13,246 bases of DNA from Bacillota bacterium (GTDB lineage: Bacteria; Bacillota; Bacilli; Lactobacillales; Aerococcaceae). The number at the start of each line of letters is the position of its first letter. Within the stretch, counting starts at the first letter, position 1. The stretch is from assembly GCA_023442905.1 (NCBI GenBank), contig JAEZWY010000018.1, forward strand, positions 1 to 13,246, read 5' to 3'. The position numbers and the translations under genes are program-made. Below are positions 5,939-12,133 of this stretch, in pieces. The notes under the pieces are model-generated. The model was not told the DNA's origin and did no database searches. It saw only the letters and a program-made list of their open reading frames with translations.

Positions 5939-7243
5939 TTAAACCAATCCTGCTAATGTTGGTAACCACATTGAGATAGCTGGAATATAAGTTACGAGCA
6001 TTAATCCAGCGAAGATGGCGCCGTAGTAGCCAAGCATATAAGGCATTACTTTAGCTAATGTTGAACGGCCCACGCGGATGGCAACGAATAAGGTGTTACC
6101 AACTGGTGGTGTGATGTTACCGATACATAGGTTGTAAGTTAACATGATACCAAAGTGGATTGGTGAAATCCCAAATGATTCCGCAATCGGTAAGAAGATT
6201 GGGGTGAAGATTAGGATTGCAGGTGTAACGTCCATGAAGGTACCAGCGATTAGTAAGATTAGGTTGATAATTAACATGATGAATAATGGGCTATCAGTTA
6301 ATGATAGTAAGCTTTCTGCAATTGCTTGCGGGATACCTGTGAAGGCCATTACCCAAGATAGGATATTTGATACACCGATTAGAAATACAACCATACCAGA
6401 TGTTTCAACAGAGTCTACTAAAATTTGGTATAAGTCTTTCCAAGTAATTGATTTATAGATGAATACAGAGATGATTAAAGCGTAGATAACCGCAATTGCT
6501 GAACCTTCAGTCGCTGTGAAGATCCCTGCGATAATCCCTCCGATAACAATTACAATCAGTGATAAGGGTAAAATGGCATCCACTGTAGCGCGGCCTAAAC
6601 GTTTCCAATCAAATTTACCAGTTTCACCTGTGTAACCTTTACGTTTTGAAAAGATAAGGGCTACAATCATACAAGCTAACATCCAAATGATACCAGGAAT
6701 ATAACCAGCAACGAACAAGGCTGCAACTGATGTACCACCAGAAACCAATGAATAAGTAATTAAAGCATTTGAAGGTGGAATTAGTAAGCCAGATGGCGCT
6801 GATGCACCATTAGTAGCAGCTGCAAGATCCATGTCATAGCCAGCTTCTTCCTCACCGTCCTTTACCATACCCCCAACGGCTGCAGCAGCTGCGGCGGCTG
6901 AACCAGAAATGGCACCGAATAGGGCGTTAGCCCCAACATTCGTTAACAATAGTGAACCAGGGATTTTACCTACGATAGCTTGTACAAAGTTTACCAGCCG
7001 TTTGGCAATCCCACCTTGGTTCATGATATTCCCTGCTAACACAAAGAAGGGGATGGCAACTAAGGTAAAGGATGATGTCCCTGAGAAAATCCGTTGGGCA
7101 CCGGTAATTAAGGTAATATCTAAAGGCATCGTTGGTAAGATAGCCCCGACAGCCGCAATCGCAATGGAAACGGCAATTGGTGCACCTAAGACTAATAATA
7201 AGGCTAGGAGCACGATCATAATAATAAGTGATTCTATGGCCAT
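5939..7243 (-). CDS. dctM: TRAP transporter large permease subunit
   Basis: The 434-residue membrane subunit that carries the substrate and couples it to Na+ (or H+) entry in a tripartite ATP-independent periplasmic-type transporter. Its length is typical of DctM (about 425-435). The sequence is almost wholly hydrophobic, with about 12 predicted helices and two re-entrant regions. Family motifs include PFFVLAGNIMNQGGIAKRLV near residue 65, GAISGSAAAAAAAVGGM (around 110-126), GASAPSGLLIPPSNALITYS (around 147-166) and the C-terminal GNITPPVGNTLFVA. It starts one base after the dctQ stop; GAGGAGG, encoded inside the end of dctQ, is its ribosome binding site, so translation is coupled. Substrate specificity is set mainly by DctP. 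Confidence 0.95.
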   Translation of the reverse strand: MAIESLIIMIVLLALLLVLGAPIAVSIAIAAVGAILPTMPLDITLITGAQRIFSGTSSFTLVAIPFFVLAGNIMNQGGIAKRLVNFVQAIVGKIPGSLLLTNVGANALFGAISGSAAAAAAAVGGMVKDGEEEAGYDMDLAAATNGASAPSGLLIPPSNALITYSLVSGGTSVAALFVAGYIPGIIWMLACMIVALIFSKRKGYTGETGKFDWKRLGRATVDAILPLSLIVIVIGGIIAGIFTATEGSAIAVIYALIISVFIYKSITWKDLYQILVDSVETSGMVVFLIGVSNILSWVMAFTGIPQAIAESLLSLTDSPLFIMLIINLILLIAGTFMDVTPAILIFTPIFLPIAESFGISPIHFGIMLTYNLCIGNITPPVGNTLFVAIRVGRSTLAKVMPYMLGYYGAIFAGLMLVTYIPAISMWLPTLAGLV

Positions 7244-7244
7244 T

Positions 7245-7736
7245 TTATACCTCCTCTTCTACAATATCTTTGCGCGCGTCAAACAAATCTTTAATATTCA
7301 AGACACTGTAAAGGGCGATGAATATACCAGAAATTGGAATACACATATAGAAGTATCCCATTTGAAGGGGTAATGAAGAGGACATTTGTCCCATGGTTAA
7401 TTTAGTAATTTCATAACCACCATACACCATGATTGTTAAAGCGAAAATTAAATTCAGTACTTCAGCTAAAATTTGTAGACTGTTTTGGTTACGTAGTGAG
7501 AAACGCTCAACAACTACGGGAATGTTCATATGCTCTCTTTTACCAAAAACATAAGCCGCACCAAATACGGTTACCCAAGCAAACATATAGGCTGCGAGTT
7601 CTTCCGACCAAGTACTTGGGCTATTTAAAATATAGCGGGTGAAAACTTGCCAAATAACCAATAAGGTCAGCACAGCCATGGCAGCAGCATTTAATACGCG
7701 CATGACTTTATCAATCACATTTCTTAATTGTTTCAT
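7245..7736 (-). CDS. dctQ: TRAP transporter small permease subunit
   Basis: The 163-residue four-helix subunit that packs against DctM. Predicted membrane segments lie near residues 16-36, 46-65, 88-107 and 126-147. The family signature just after helix 1 is visible: VFTRYILNSPSTWSEELA, with W43 and the E45-E46 pair. Its ATG overlaps the dctP stop by four bases (ATGA type), and it is followed after one base by dctM, so the three genes form a tightly coupled operon in the order P-Q-M. Confidence 0.93.
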   Translation of the reverse strand: MKQLRNVIDKVMRVLNAAAMAVLTLLVIWQVFTRYILNSPSTWSEELAAYMFAWVTVFGAAYVFGKREHMNIPVVVERFSLRNQNSLQILAEVLNLIFALTIMVYGGYEITKLTMGQMSSSLPLQMGYFYMCIPISGIFIALYSVLNIKDLFDARKDIVEEEV

Positions 7737-8809
7737 GAAGCGTCTCCTTCCGTATTTTCATTCGCAAATTCTTGGTTTTTTTCTTGAATCTTATCGTAAG
7801 TTTCTTGTAGCTCTGGATAAGCTTCTAAGGTTGATTCATGCAGTGGTAATACTGCCTCTTTAAATGGTTCAGTATCTGGGTAGTTGAAGACAACACCCAT
7901 ATCATTTTCAGCTTGATCACGTGCTTCGGCTACTTTTACTTGCCAAGCTTCGTGTTGCGTGTCTTTCATTAAAGCAAAGGCTTCATCGAAGGTAGCTTTT
8001 TCATCTTCAGGTAAGGCGTCTAGGAATCGTGTAGACACAATCACTTCGTCCGGAATCATTTGGTGCATAGTGTAAGAATAGTTTTTAACGACATCACCGT
8101 GACCATTTTCTGTTAGAGACAATTCGTTATTTTCCGCACCGTCAATAACGCCTGATTGGATGGCTGTATACACATCACCGAATCCCATTGGTGTTGCTGA
8201 ACCGCCTAATAATTCCATCATGGCAACGTTTGTTGGTGATTGTTGGACACGAATTTTCTTACCAGCAAGGTCGGATACTTCTTCAATTGGTGTATCTTTA
8301 ACGTAGAAGTTACGCGTTCCGGCATCTAACCAAGCTTTGGTAATAAAACCTGCCTCTTCTGTTCCATTAAAAATAGGATCAACAATTTCTGGATCATCCA
8401 TGACAGCGTGATAAGCTTCAGGAGTATCAAACAGATAAGGTAGGTTGAAAATTTGGAAGTCCGTGTTAAAGGTTTCTAGAATTGAGTTACTGGCGACAGT
8501 AACCTCAATTGCCCCAGTTTGTGTAAGTTGTACCAAGTTAGTTTGGGTACCCAATAACTCACTTGGATAAATTTGGACATCGTACTTGTCCCCGTATTTC
8601 TCCTCAATAAATTCTTCAAAAGCCAGCATACCTGTGTGGGTAGGGTGGTCTGAAGATTGGTTGTGGGCCAGTCGAATAATTTGCTTTTCCGAACCTAAAG
8701 CGGTTACATTTCCGCGCATAGAAAAGAAAAATATGCCGCAGATAACGAGTATAACTACAGCAACTAATCCCAATAAACCTTTATTCGGTTTTCTTGCAGA
8801 ATTTCCCAT
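7733..8809 (-). CDS. dctP: TRAP transporter substrate-binding protein
   Basis: Extracytoplasmic solute receptor of 358 residues that delivers an organic acid to DctQM. A basic N-terminus is followed by a hydrophobic segment (about 12-30). The only cysteine near it (C24, context LVICG) does not give a good lipobox, so the protein may be held by an uncleaved signal anchor. The mature domain has the DctP pattern IRLAHNQSSDHPTHTG, YPSELLGTQ, the arginines R166 (GTRNFY) and R187 (KKIRVQQSP) expected to bind the substrate carboxylate, and GVIDGAENNEL (220-230). That last motif resembles sugar-acid receptors of the YiaO/2,3-diketogulonate type more than classic C4-dicarboxylate receptors, though this is a weak inference. 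The ribosome binding site AAGGAGAG precedes ATG 8809, and a cre-like box lies about 55 bases upstream. Confidence 0.93.
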   Translation of the reverse strand: MGNSARKPNKGLLGLVAVVILVICGIFFFSMRGNVTALGSEKQIIRLAHNQSSDHPTHTGMLAFEEFIEEKYGDKYDVQIYPSELLGTQTNLVQLTQTGAIEVTVASNSILETFNTDFQIFNLPYLFDTPEAYHAVMDDPEIVDPIFNGTEEAGFITKAWLDAGTRNFYVKDTPIEEVSDLAGKKIRVQQSPTNVAMMELLGGSATPMGFGDVYTAIQSGVIDGAENNELSLTENGHGDVVKNYSYTMHQMIPDEVIVSTRFLDALPEDEKATFDEAFALMKDTQHEAWQVKVAEARDQAENDMGVVFNYPDTEPFKEAVLPLHESTLEAYPELQETYDKIQEKNQEFANENTEGDAS

Positions 8810-8861
8810 AAAATCTCTCCTTCTCTTATAATATATAGTTACAAGTCTAGTATATAGCTTT

Positions 8862-8875
8862 TGAAACCGAATTCA
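8862..8875. promoter_or_regulatory. cre-like CcpA operator upstream of TRAP operon
   Basis: TGAAACCGAATTCA matches the cre consensus TGWAANCGNTNWCA at all fixed positions but one (A instead of T at position 10). It lies 53-66 bases upstream of the dctP start codon, where it would overlap or adjoin the promoter. CcpA-mediated catabolite repression of the transporter is the natural inference. The promoter itself is not clear: TATACT and TATATT boxes lie between cre and dctP without good -35 partners. Confidence 0.6.
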
Positions 8876-8889
8876 TAGACTTAAAATAA

Positions 8890-8911
8890 GAAAAAACGAA
8901 ATTGTTTTTTC
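8890..8911. repeat. perfect inverted repeat in divergent dctP/oxidoreductase spacer
   Basis: GAAAAAAC and GTTTTTTC are exact inverted copies separated by six bases. A perfect 8-bp dyad in the centre of a divergent intergenic region could be an operator for a local regulator, though its A/T-tract character means chance cannot be excluded. The spacer (8810-9029) also holds a second imperfect dyad at 8941-8960. Confidence 0.4.
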
Positions 8912-8940
8912 TGTTAGTATAAATAGTATTTCGCTTATTT

Positions 8941-8960
8941 CAATGGCTTTCTAGCCAATG
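8941..8960. repeat. imperfect inverted repeat upstream of quinone oxidoreductase gene
   Basis: CAATGGCT and AGCCAATG are inverted copies with one mismatch and a four-base centre. The site is about 70 bases upstream of the plus-strand gene at 9030, within a promoter-sized distance. It could be an operator or a weak hairpin in the leader; no clear -35/-10 pair was found to decide. Confidence 0.35.
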
Positions 8961-9029
8961 GTCTTTACTTATCAAAAGCCTGAATATGGGTTAATATGAA
9001 ACTAAGAAAGTATCAAAGGAGTTAATAAA

Positions 9030-10028
9030 ATGAAAGCATGGATTGCAAATAATGCAGGTGGCCCGGACAACTTTGAACTACAAGACATAGATAAACCCAA
9101 AGCCCAACCAGGCGAAGCATTGGTAAAGGTGAAAGCTATTGGGATTAATCGTCATGATGTGATGTCTAGAAATGGTTTAAAGCCGGATGCGACTACTGAA
9201 GAACGAGTGATTGGGATTGAGATTGCCGGTGAAGTGGTGGACATCAATGCAGAAGATCGCGAAACTAGTCATGTGGCTATAGGTGACCATGTTGCAGGGA
9301 TCATTACCCATGGTGCTTACGCAGAATATGCCCGTTTACCCCTTAGTCGGGCGATGGTATTTCCAAAAGATACACCATTTACAACTGCAGCTGCAATTCC
9401 AGAAGCATTTATGACAGCATATCAAACGATCTATTGGATTGGTGACCTACAGGAAGGTGAGCGTATTCTTGTCCATGCAGCAGGTTCTGGAGTAGGCACT
9501 GCGGCTATTCAACTAGCGAACCACCTGTCCCATGCAGACATCTTTGCTACAGCAGGTCGTCAAGATAAATTAGACTTAGCCAAAGAATTGGGTGCCCAGA
9601 CAACCATTAATTATAAGATAGAAAACTTTGCCGATGTTGTTGCTGAAGTTACTAGCAAAAAGGGTGTCGATGTCATTCTAGATTTTATTGGGGCGTCCTA
9701 CGCAACTAAAAACTTGTCTGCTATTGGGGAAGACGGTCGCTGGGTACTGATTGGTGCGCTTGGAGGAACAGAAGTACCGGACTTTGATATGGGACAATTG
9801 CTCTTTAAACGGGTGAAACTACAAGGGACCTTATTATCCAAACGGTCCGATGATTACAAGGCGCGTTTAGTAGCAGATGTGAATAAGGATGTCGTGCCTT
9901 TAATTGCGGATGGTAGTATTCAACCAGTAATTGATACGGTGATGGCTTTTGATAACTTACCGGAGGCACATAGATATATGGAAGCCAATAAAAACTTAGG
10001 TAAAATTATTGTCAGCTTAGAAAAATAA
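9030..10028 (+). CDS. zinc-independent alcohol dehydrogenase family / NAD(P)H quinone oxidoreductase-like
   Basis: A 332-residue medium-chain dehydrogenase/reductase of the quinone oxidoreductase (Qor/PIG3-like) branch, expected to use NADPH to reduce quinones or the double bond of enones. The N-terminal GroES-like domain (1-120) begins MKAWIANNAGGPDNFEL and has GINRHDVMSRNG. It lacks the cysteine and histidine ligands of zinc alcohol dehydrogenases. The Rossmann domain has the cofactor loop HAAGSGVGTAAIQLA (149-163), followed by ATAGRQDKLDLAKELGA, GVDVILDFIGA and a C-terminal NKNLGKIIV. AAAGGAG eight bases ahead fixes the start. It is divergent from dctP and has its own terminator, so it is monocistronic. 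The true substrate is unknown. A link to the transporter through the shared spacer is possible but unproven. Confidence 0.88.
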   Translation: MKAWIANNAGGPDNFELQDIDKPKAQPGEALVKVKAIGINRHDVMSRNGLKPDATTEERVIGIEIAGEVVDINAEDRETSHVAIGDHVAGIITHGAYAEYARLPLSRAMVFPKDTPFTTAAAIPEAFMTAYQTIYWIGDLQEGERILVHAAGSGVGTAAIQLANHLSHADIFATAGRQDKLDLAKELGAQTTINYKIENFADVVAEVTSKKGVDVILDFIGASYATKNLSAIGEDGRWVLIGALGGTEVPDFDMGQLLFKRVKLQGTLLSKRSDDYKARLVADVNKDVVPLIADGSIQPVIDTVMAFDNLPEAHRYMEANKNLGKIIVSLEK

Positions 10029-10058
10029 AGTTGCGTATTTTTATTTAGGAAACCATAT

Positions 10059-10097
10059 AGGGTGTTTGCCAGCAAGTTGGCAGATGCTCTTTTTTTA
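10059..10097 (+). terminator. terminator of quinone oxidoreductase gene
   Basis: AGGGTGTTTGCCA (10059-10071) pairs over 13 positions, four of them G-U, with TGGCAGATGCTCT (10078-10090) around a six-base loop. T7 follows. It ends 30-70 bases after the stop codon at 10028. Confidence 0.85.
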
Positions 10098-10129
10098 TTA
10101 AAAATAAATGAGAGAATAGATTGCTTTAT

Positions 10130-10159
10130 TTGACAGTTTTGATACAATGAGAGTAATAT
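10130..10159 (+). promoter_or_regulatory. promoter of FAH-family hydratase gene
   Basis: A perfect TTGACA at 10130-10135 is followed after 18 bases by TAATAT at 10154-10159. An alternative -10 box TACAAT (10143-10148) lies closer, with a poorer -35. Transcription would start near 10166, about 35 bases before the start codon. Confidence 0.55.
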
Positions 10160-10200
10160 TTATCATTATTTTCTAATGGAACAAAAAGGAGCTGACAGGT

Positions 10201-10989
10201 ATGGAAAAAACGAAAATGCAGGAGATTGCTCAGTATTTGTATGATGCGGAGAAGAGCAAGACGGCGATTGATAATGTGACAGAGGTGTTCAATGTATCCT
10301 TTGATGAGCAGGAGGCTTATGATATTCAGGATTTAGTCGTGGCTCTAAAGAAGGAAACGGATGGGGAAACGGCGGCCTATAAGATTGGATTGACGTCGCC
10401 AGCTAAAATTAAACAGTTAAATATCGATCAACCGGTATATGCGCACATTTTTGAGTATATGATCTCTTACGATGGGGAACCCTTATCAATGGAACGTTTT
10501 ATCCACCCTCGTATTGAGCCGGAAGTGACGATTGTCTTGAAAGATGATATTTATCAAGAGAAAGTAACTTTTGAAGAAGTGATGGAAAAGATTGATTATG
10601 TCTATTCTTCTGTTGAAGTGGTGGATTCTCGCTACCATGGGTTCCGCTTTTCTTTAGAAGATGTGGTAGCGGATAATACTTCTTGTCAGGGTGCCATTTA
10701 TTCTAAGACGCATTTCACTTTAGACCAAGTAGATATCTTGAATGAAAAGGCAACTGTTTATATTAATGGTGAAAAGATTGATGAAGGTTACGGGAAAGAC
10801 GTAGCTAACCATCCTGCTAATGCGGTCGTTTTCTTAGCCAATGCTTTATATAAACGTGGTGTAACCCTAAAAGCAGGTGTACCAATCATGACCGGAGGGA
10901 TGACCAAGGCCAACAAGATTGAAGTTGGTGACAAGGTTGAAGTGAAGTTTGACAGCTTGGATGATATTCATTTTGAAGTAGTTGAATAA
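10201..10989 (+). CDS. 2-keto-4-pentenoate hydratase / 2-oxo-3-hexenedioate decarboxylase family protein
   Basis: A 262-residue member of the fumarylacetoacetate hydrolase fold, close in length to MhpD (about 269). These enzymes hydrate or decarboxylate 2-keto-enoic acids using a divalent metal, classically at the end of aromatic meta-cleavage pathways. The metal ligands fall at the expected places: E106 and E108 in HPRIEPEVTIVL and E139 in SSVEVVDSRYHGF. The active-site lysine-containing YKIGLTSP (60-67), DNTSCQGAIY and PIMTGGMT are also present. The ribosome binding site AAGGAG is eight bases before ATG 10201. It is a single-gene unit with its own promoter and terminator. No ring-cleavage dioxygenase is nearby, so the physiological substrate is open: it may act on a keto acid from sugar-acid or other catabolism rather than aromatics. 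Confidence 0.85.
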   Translation: MEKTKMQEIAQYLYDAEKSKTAIDNVTEVFNVSFDEQEAYDIQDLVVALKKETDGETAAYKIGLTSPAKIKQLNIDQPVYAHIFEYMISYDGEPLSMERFIHPRIEPEVTIVLKDDIYQEKVTFEEVMEKIDYVYSSVEVVDSRYHGFRFSLEDVVADNTSCQGAIYSKTHFTLDQVDILNEKATVYINGEKIDEGYGKDVANHPANAVVFLANALYKRGVTLKAGVPIMTGGMTKANKIEVGDKVEVKFDSLDDIHFEVVE

Positions 10990-11001
10990 AGCAAAAGATA
11001 A

Positions 11002-11044
11002 CCAGCTAGTGGGGTTCCTGAAACCTTTACTAGCTAGTTTTTTT
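11002..11044 (+). terminator. terminator of FAH-family hydratase gene
   Basis: CAGCTAGT...GGTT pairs with AACC...ACTAGCTA, with a small internal irregularity, and is followed by T7 at 11038-11044. It starts 13 bases after the stop codon. Confidence 0.8.
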
Positions 11045-11052
11045 GTGGTCTT

Positions 11053-11124
11053 TTCAAAAAAATAACAAGTTTCTTCTATATAATAGGTCATTTGATTGAC
11101 GTCTTTATATAGAAGGAAACTTGT
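11053..11124 (-). terminator. long hairpin, terminator of ytnP transcription unit
   Basis: ACAAGTTTC-TTCTATATAA (11065-11083) and its inverted copy at about 11105-11124 are complementary over about 19 bp with a single bulged base. A GTCA/TGAC pair lies inside the loop. On the minus strand the stem is followed by a T-rich run (TTATTTTTTTG, 11056-11064 region), so it should end the ytnP message 38 bases after the stop. Its length and near-perfection are greater than a terminator needs, so it could instead be a small palindromic repeat element. Confidence 0.65.
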
Positions 11125-11161
11125 CGGTATTTCATATTCAATTAACGAAGAGACTTATTGT

Positions 11162-12079
11162 TTACTTCGCAACGGCTGCTTCAACTTGTTTTGGGACACG
11201 GTCTTGTTGGTCTGTGAATGGAATAAAGACATCACGAGATGATTTCATCGCATATTGGATGTTTTTCCCATCTTCTGTATATTCTACGACACGGTAGTAT
11301 GGGTCGTGATAGAAGATAAAACGGTAATTGTTCGCTAAAGCTTCTGGCATTAGGTCTTGTTTGGCTGAGATAGAGTCCATTGGGTAATCATCTAAACCAC
11401 CGACCCAAAGTGGGTTAGTGTGAACGAAAGTCAATAGGATATCTGCCATATGAAGCATGGTTTCGCCTGCTTGCTCAAGACGAATAATAGTATGGCCAGG
11501 ACTGTGACCGCCAGTTACTTCCATAGTGATGCCTTCAGTGATTGTAATAGAATCGGTGAAAGTTTCTACTTGCCCTTGGATTGCTTCCCAGTTTTCTTTA
11601 GGGTAAGTATTTTTTGTGCGCGCATTCGGATGTCTTACGGCATCCCATTCAATATCAGAGATATAAATAGTTGCGTTAGGGAATGTTGAGTGCCATTGGT
11701 CATCTTCAAAGTAAGTCAAGCCACTGGCATGGTCGTTATGCATATGCGTCATCATGACAACGTCGATATCTGCTGGTGTTAGACCAAGTGTTTCAAAGTC
11801 TTCTTGGATGCTGCCTTCTTGTTGTAGACCTACGTTGCGTTTACCTTTTTCGTTGAATTTATCCAAGTTAAATGATGCATCAATCAAATAGTTTTTCCCT
11901 TGGTATTGAATAAGGATTGGGTCACAAACTTCAGCTACTTGGTTTTTGTCATTATAAGGATAGTATCGACCCCAAAGTGTTCTTGGTACGGGGCCGAAGA
12001 TTGTGCCGCCGTCTGTTCCAATCATTGCACCGTTCAACCAAGACAAAGTCATTTCGTGGAAAGTATATGTATCAATCAT
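11162..12079 (-). CDS. ytnP: YtnP-like quorum-quenching lactonase, metallo-beta-lactamase fold
   Basis: A 305-residue metallo-hydrolase closely resembling Bacillus subtilis YtnP, reported to hydrolyse N-acyl homoserine lactones. The dinuclear metal motif H112-x-H114-x-D116-H117 (THMHNDHASG) is intact, with H192 (GGHSPGH), D213 (HMAD) and H258 (FYHD) completing the site. Family-specific stretches include TLSWLNGAMIGTDGG near the start, FGPVPRTLW, YPYNDKNQVAEVCDPILIQ and NTYPKENWEAI. No signal peptide is seen, so it acts in the cytosol. AAAGGAG eight to ten bases ahead supports ATG 12079. It follows the thiolase gene by 54 bases; a TATAAT at 12126-12131 (minus strand) might give it its own promoter, but without a good -35. 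In a Gram-positive host the natural substrate may be another lactone rather than an acyl-homoserine lactone. Confidence 0.87.
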   Translation of the reverse strand: MIDTYTFHEMTLSWLNGAMIGTDGGTIFGPVPRTLWGRYYPYNDKNQVAEVCDPILIQYQGKNYLIDASFNLDKFNEKGKRNVGLQQEGSIQEDFETLGLTPADIDVVMMTHMHNDHASGLTYFEDDQWHSTFPNATIYISDIEWDAVRHPNARTKNTYPKENWEAIQGQVETFTDSITITEGITMEVTGGHSPGHTIIRLEQAGETMLHMADILLTFVHTNPLWVGGLDDYPMDSISAKQDLMPEALANNYRFIFYHDPYYRVVEYTEDGKNIQYAMKSSRDVFIPFTDQQDRVPKQVEAAVAK

Positions 12080-12133
12080 AGTAAAAATCTCCTTTATATA
12101 TGTTGTATTGTGTGTTCATTTCATCATTATATT

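Noticed and set aside
6144..6458. Plus-strand open frame opposite dctM
   Set aside because: It is an antisense shadow of the strongly supported TRAP permease gene. The same applies to the frames at 6909-7373, 9920-10147, 10867-11091, 11450-11689, 11900-12160 and 12369-12686.
6868..6904. GCAGC-rich repeat in dctM as a tandem repeat element
   Set aside because: It encodes the alanine run in the conserved GSAAAAAAAVGG motif of DctM and is explained by the protein.
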